This document shows positions 63,274 to 64,000 of a DNA stretch of 64,000 bases, piece after piece. The translations under genes and the position numbers were made by a program. A model generated the notes under the pieces. The model worked only from the letters and a program-made list of their open reading frames with translations, made no database searches and had not been told where the DNA came from. Source of the stretch: PRO6 sp035565775. Its GTDB lineage: Bacteria; Pseudomonadota; Alphaproteobacteria; Rhizobiales; Xanthobacteraceae. Where the stretch lies: assembly GCA_035565775.1 (NCBI GenBank), contig DATMRW010000021.1, forward strand, positions 992,001 to 1,056,000, in the 5' to 3' direction. How positions within the stretch are numbered: the first letter of the stretch is position 1; the number at the start of each line of letters is the position of its first letter.

Positions 63274-63771
63274 CTATCTGTTCAGACGCCAGAGCTCAAA
63301 ATTGAGCACCGTCGCAAACCCTACCCAGACCGCCAAAGGGATTAGACAGGCTGCAGCGATCCAATCCAGACGCCGGAAACGGTCGATGGTGAACAGGATC
63401 ACAACCCATTGCGGCACGATGTTCACCAAGCCGGCGAAGGTGTTGTTCAACCCGAAAAACATCCAGGACCAGGCGGCATTCAGGGCAAGCTGGAAAAAGA
63501 ACAGCACGAGTGCAGTTCTGCGGCCCATCGTGCCAGCCGGCACCTTCAGAATGCGCCAGACCGACCCGGCCATTAGCAGATAGAGCGCTGTCCATACCGG
63601 CGCGAACACCCAGTTGGGCGGATTAAAGGCAGGCTTAGCCAGGCCCGCATACCAGTTTAGAATATTTGGATAGGTCGCCCACTGTCCGAGAAGGGACACT
63701 CCGATAATCGGAATAATCGCGAATGCCCCTCGCATCCACGGAGATTGAAGGCTTCTGGTCTCTCGCTCCAT
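63274..63771 (-). CDS. tspO: TspO/MBR-family membrane sensor
   Basis: A 165-residue, five-helix protein with the family landmarks WYAGLAKPAFNPPNWVFAPVWTALYLLMAGS and NAAWSWMFFGLNNTFAGLVNIV. TspO binds porphyrins and modulates oxygen and stress responses. The ATG at 63771 is preceded by AGGTGA; earlier ATGs at 63804 and 63849 are possible but without better sites. It lies 12 bases before the photolyase gene, implying co-transcription. Confidence 0.9.
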   Translation of the reverse strand: MERETRSLQSPWMRGAFAIIPIIGVSLLGQWATYPNILNWYAGLAKPAFNPPNWVFAPVWTALYLLMAGSVWRILKVPAGTMGRRTALVLFFFQLALNAAWSWMFFGLNNTFAGLVNIVPQWVVILFTIDRFRRLDWIAAACLIPLAVWVGFATVLNFELWRLNR

Positions 63772-64000
63772 AGCGGTTTCACCTGGTATAGCTTTTTGTC
63801 TCATGAGCGCTTTACGAGTTAAAGTCCTTCTTGGATCATCCAGAACCACAGGCAGATAGTTACGGAGGCCTCCTCGCCGGCTCTAGCGAGAGCGCTACGA
63901 TCTGCGCTTATCGGTCTCGCGAGCGTGGCCATGAGTTGGCACAGACCTAAGAAGTCTGGCTATCCGACGTCAGGCAGGCAGGTAGGGAACGGTTTTCACC
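63772..64000. other. Upstream region of tspO, no gene seen
   Basis: This 229-base end stretch probably contains the tspO-phrB promoter. I found no clear sigma-factor or ECF-type motif, tRNA or coding frame with recognisable residues. Confidence 0.4.

Overview
The window looks like chromosome of a high-GC alphaproteobacterium. The order Hyphomicrobiales (Rhizobiales), perhaps a Bradyrhizobium/Rhodopseudomonas/Afipia-type organism, is inferred from a complete fixNOQP-fixGHIS cbb3-oxidase operon next to a RegB/RegA (ActS/ActR) redox two-component system, a rhizobial-type glycerol ABC operon (glpR-glpD-glpSTPQ-glpV), and many Liv- and Pot-type ABC importers tied to acyl-CoA metabolism. Genes are dense and often overlap by 1-8 bases. 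No rRNA, tRNA, CRISPR array or intact insertion sequence was recognised. 

Region by region. (1) 1-13262, minus strand: an acyl-CoA catabolic operon with two acyl-CoA ligases, two enoyl-CoA hydratase-family enzymes, an aldehyde dehydrogenase, a full branched-chain-type importer (LivH, M, G, F, K) and an internal GntR/FCD regulator. A TetR regulator lies upstream, and a strong promoter-like sequence with a palindrome in its spacer lies between. (2) 13263-13791: decayed DNA with an enoyl-CoA hydratase relic. (3) 13792-24400, minus strand: a tightly coupled operon of an ADP-forming-type acyl-CoA synthetase, a Pot-type importer (binding protein, fused double permease, ATPase), a GlpD-like dehydrogenase, an alkyl-DHAP-synthase-like FAD enzyme and an FGGY kinase. 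A perfect 13-bp palindrome sits just upstream. (4) 24731-33558, minus strand: ccoNOQP-ccoGHIS plus two extra membrane-protein genes. (5) 33663-36438, plus strand: two small membrane proteins, a triple 15-bp palindromic repeat, then regB/regA, with regB apparently starting at ATT. (6) 36728-45271, minus strand: the glp operon, with two probable GlpR operators and a terminator. Its two ATPases carry complementary defects that predict one working ATP site. (7) 45369-51155: a patchwork of intact regulator/transporter genes (MocR, BenE, IclR) and relics (B3/B4-domain protein, autotransporter, truncated LivG, CoA-transferase, acyl-CoA dehydrogenase). (8) 51160-60188, plus strand: an acyclic-terpene/leucine-type (Atu/Liu-like) operon of biotin-dependent acyl-CoA carboxylase, acyl-CoA dehydrogenase, enoyl-CoA hydratase, an AtuA-like protein and a Liv-type binding protein. 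(9) 60533-63771, minus strand: an EAL-domain relic, a fasciclin-domain protein, and a TspO-photolyase pair. 

Taken together, the window is a set of uptake-plus-CoA-activation modules for unusual carbon sources, placed around the microaerobic respiratory chain and its redox regulator. The least standard parts are the kinase/GlpD/alkyl-DHAP-synthase-like/acyl-CoA-synthetase operon at 13.8-24.4 kb and the incomplete Atu-like operon at 51-60 kb. All assignments come from reading motifs; no database search was possible.
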